Assembly: GCF_000758665.1 (NCBI RefSeq)
Contig: NZ_CP009285.1
Coordinates: 3,348,001 to 3,412,000, forward strand
DNA: 64,000 bases
Reading direction: 5' to 3'
Source: Paenibacillus borealis
GTDB lineage: Bacteria > Bacillota > Bacilli > Paenibacillales > Paenibacillaceae
Shown: positions 63,119 through 64,000 of the stretch, piece after piece
Position numbering within the stretch: position 1 is the first letter of the stretch
Layout of the letters: each line of letters opens with the position of its first letter
The notes under the pieces: model-generated
What the model was told of the DNA's origin: nothing
Database searches by the model: none
What the model saw: only the letters and a program-made list of their open reading frames with translations
Made by a program: the position numbers and the translations under genes

Positions 63119-64000
63119 ATGTCAATTGCAACAACGATGATTATCCGGCTGGAAATCCGCAAGTCCGAAGCGTCTTTTGGGGATGTGGCAGCAAGGCTTG
63201 CATCTGCGGGCGGCGATATCGTGGCGATAGACGTCATCCGTGGCGGTAAGGACGTGACAACCCGGGACATTACAGTAAATGTGCAGGATGCAGCGAATGA
63301 AGAGATTATAAGCGTATTAAAGAATATGCCGGGTATAAAAGTCATTAACGTCTCCGACCGGACCTTCCTCGCACACCTGGGAGGTAAAATTGAGATTACT
63401 CCGAAGATGCCGATCAAGAACCGGGAGGATCTGTCCCTGGTCTACACGCCTGGTGTGGCCCGTGTCTGCATGGCGATTGCCGAAGATCCCGCGAAGGCCT
63501 ATTCCCTGACCATGAAAAGAAATACGGTAGCTGTCGTCACCGACGGCACCGCAGTGCTCGGGCTTGGTGATATCGGACCGGAGGCGGCGATGCCGGTGAT
63601 GGAAGGGAAGGCGATGCTGTTCAAGCAGCTGGCGGACATCGATGCATTCCCGCTGTGTCTGGACACGAAGGACCCGGACGAAATCATCCGGATTGTGAAA
63701 GCGGTTGCTCCCGGCTTCGGCGGAATCAATCTGGAGGATATCAGCTCTCCGCGCTGCTTCGAGATTGAGCGGAGGCTGTCAGCCGAGCTGGACATCCCGG
63801 TCTTCCATGATGATCAACACGGCACCGCAGTGGTAGCACTGGCCGGGCTGCTGAATGCGCTCCAAGTAGTGGACAAGGCTATAGCCGATTGCAGAATTGT
63901 GGTCATCGGCATCGGCGCGGCGGGTGTGTCGATCTGCCGGCTGCTGCTGGCGGCGGGGGCGAAGCAGATTTATGCTGTGGACCGGGCAGGGATTCTGAAT
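63119..64000 (+). CDS. NAD-dependent malic enzyme with N-terminal ACT domain (partial at window end)
   Basis: The first 294 codons of a malic enzyme that decarboxylates malate to pyruvate. An ACT-like regulatory domain covers about residues 1-80. Then come P-I-K-N-R-E-D-L-S-L-V-Y-T-P-G-V-A-R, V-V-T-D-G-T-A-V-L-G-L-G-D-I-G-P and F-H-D-D-Q-H-G-T-A-V-V, all typical. The NAD-binding fold has begun (V-V-I-G-I-G-A-A-G). GGGAGG precedes ATG at 63119. Base composition here is again like the main chromosome, so the island has ended. Confidence 0.92.
   Translation, partial: MSIATTMIIRLEIRKSEASFGDVAARLASAGGDIVAIDVIRGGKDVTTRDITVNVQDAANEEIISVLKNMPGIKVINVSDRTFLAHLGGKIEITPKMPIKNREDLSLVYTPGVARVCMAIAEDPAKAYSLTMKRNTVAVVTDGTAVLGLGDIGPEAAMPVMEGKAMLFKQLADIDAFPLCLDTKDPDEIIRIVKAVAPGFGGINLEDISSPRCFEIERRLSAELDIPVFHDDQHGTAVVALAGLLNALQVVDKAIADCRIVVIGIGAAGVSICRLLLAAGAKQIYAVDRAGILN

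Overview
The window looks like chromosome of a Paenibacillus-type Bacillota species. The case rests on strong AGGAGG-like ribosome binding sites with many TTG/GTG starts, many intracellular glycoside hydrolases each beside its own regulator, and close matches by recall to Bacillales proteins (PdxK, Amj, YfiT, RelP/YwaC, SipS, YkvA). The genus is an inference. No rRNA, tRNA or CRISPR array was seen.

Layout. 1-27 kb is mainly a carbohydrate-use region: GH16, GH2 (lacZ), GH29, GH30, a CE7 deacetylase and GH51. Four of these are divergently paired with a dedicated regulator (three AraC type, one ArsR type fused to a ligand-like domain). None of these enzymes has a visible signal peptide, so they probably act on imported oligosaccharides. 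Between them lie pdxK, two glycosyltransferases, an HxlR/nitroreductase pair, an LrgA/LrgB pair and a decayed IS1182-type transposase. 27-33 kb holds small proteins missed by length cut-offs, a 51-bp tandem repeat array, a Nudix hydrolase and amj. 33.8-40.3 kb is a tightly coupled six-gene operon (KAS III-like condensing enzyme, ATP-grasp ligase, NAD-dependent reductase, metallo-beta-lactamase-fold hydrolase, adenylate-forming enzyme, acyltransferase-like protein) that reads as an uncharacterised biosynthetic pathway. 40-58 kb has envelope and signalling genes: a PgsA-like enzyme, signal peptidase I, HD-GYP, small alarmone synthetase RelP, an intracellular GH9, a diguanylate cyclase, a MerR/hydrolase operon with a classic long-spacer promoter, and a TetR/quinone-oxidoreductase-like pair with an obvious operator.

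58.1-63.0 kb is a visibly AT-rich island. It carries a divergent SHMT-like PLP enzyme and a STAND-type ATPase with TPRs, arranged tail to tail. Each gene starts right next to a copy of a 27-nt core sequence, and the two copies are inverted relative to each other. Each copy is itself built like a tyrosine-recombinase core site (inverted arms around a 7-nt spacer). A XerC/D-like tyrosine recombinase gene abuts the right copy and ends inside it. The simplest reading is an invertible cassette: flipping the 3.6-kb segment would exchange which of the two genes lies downstream of the recombinase gene. The window ends inside an ACT-domain NAD-malic enzyme gene, where normal base composition resumes.
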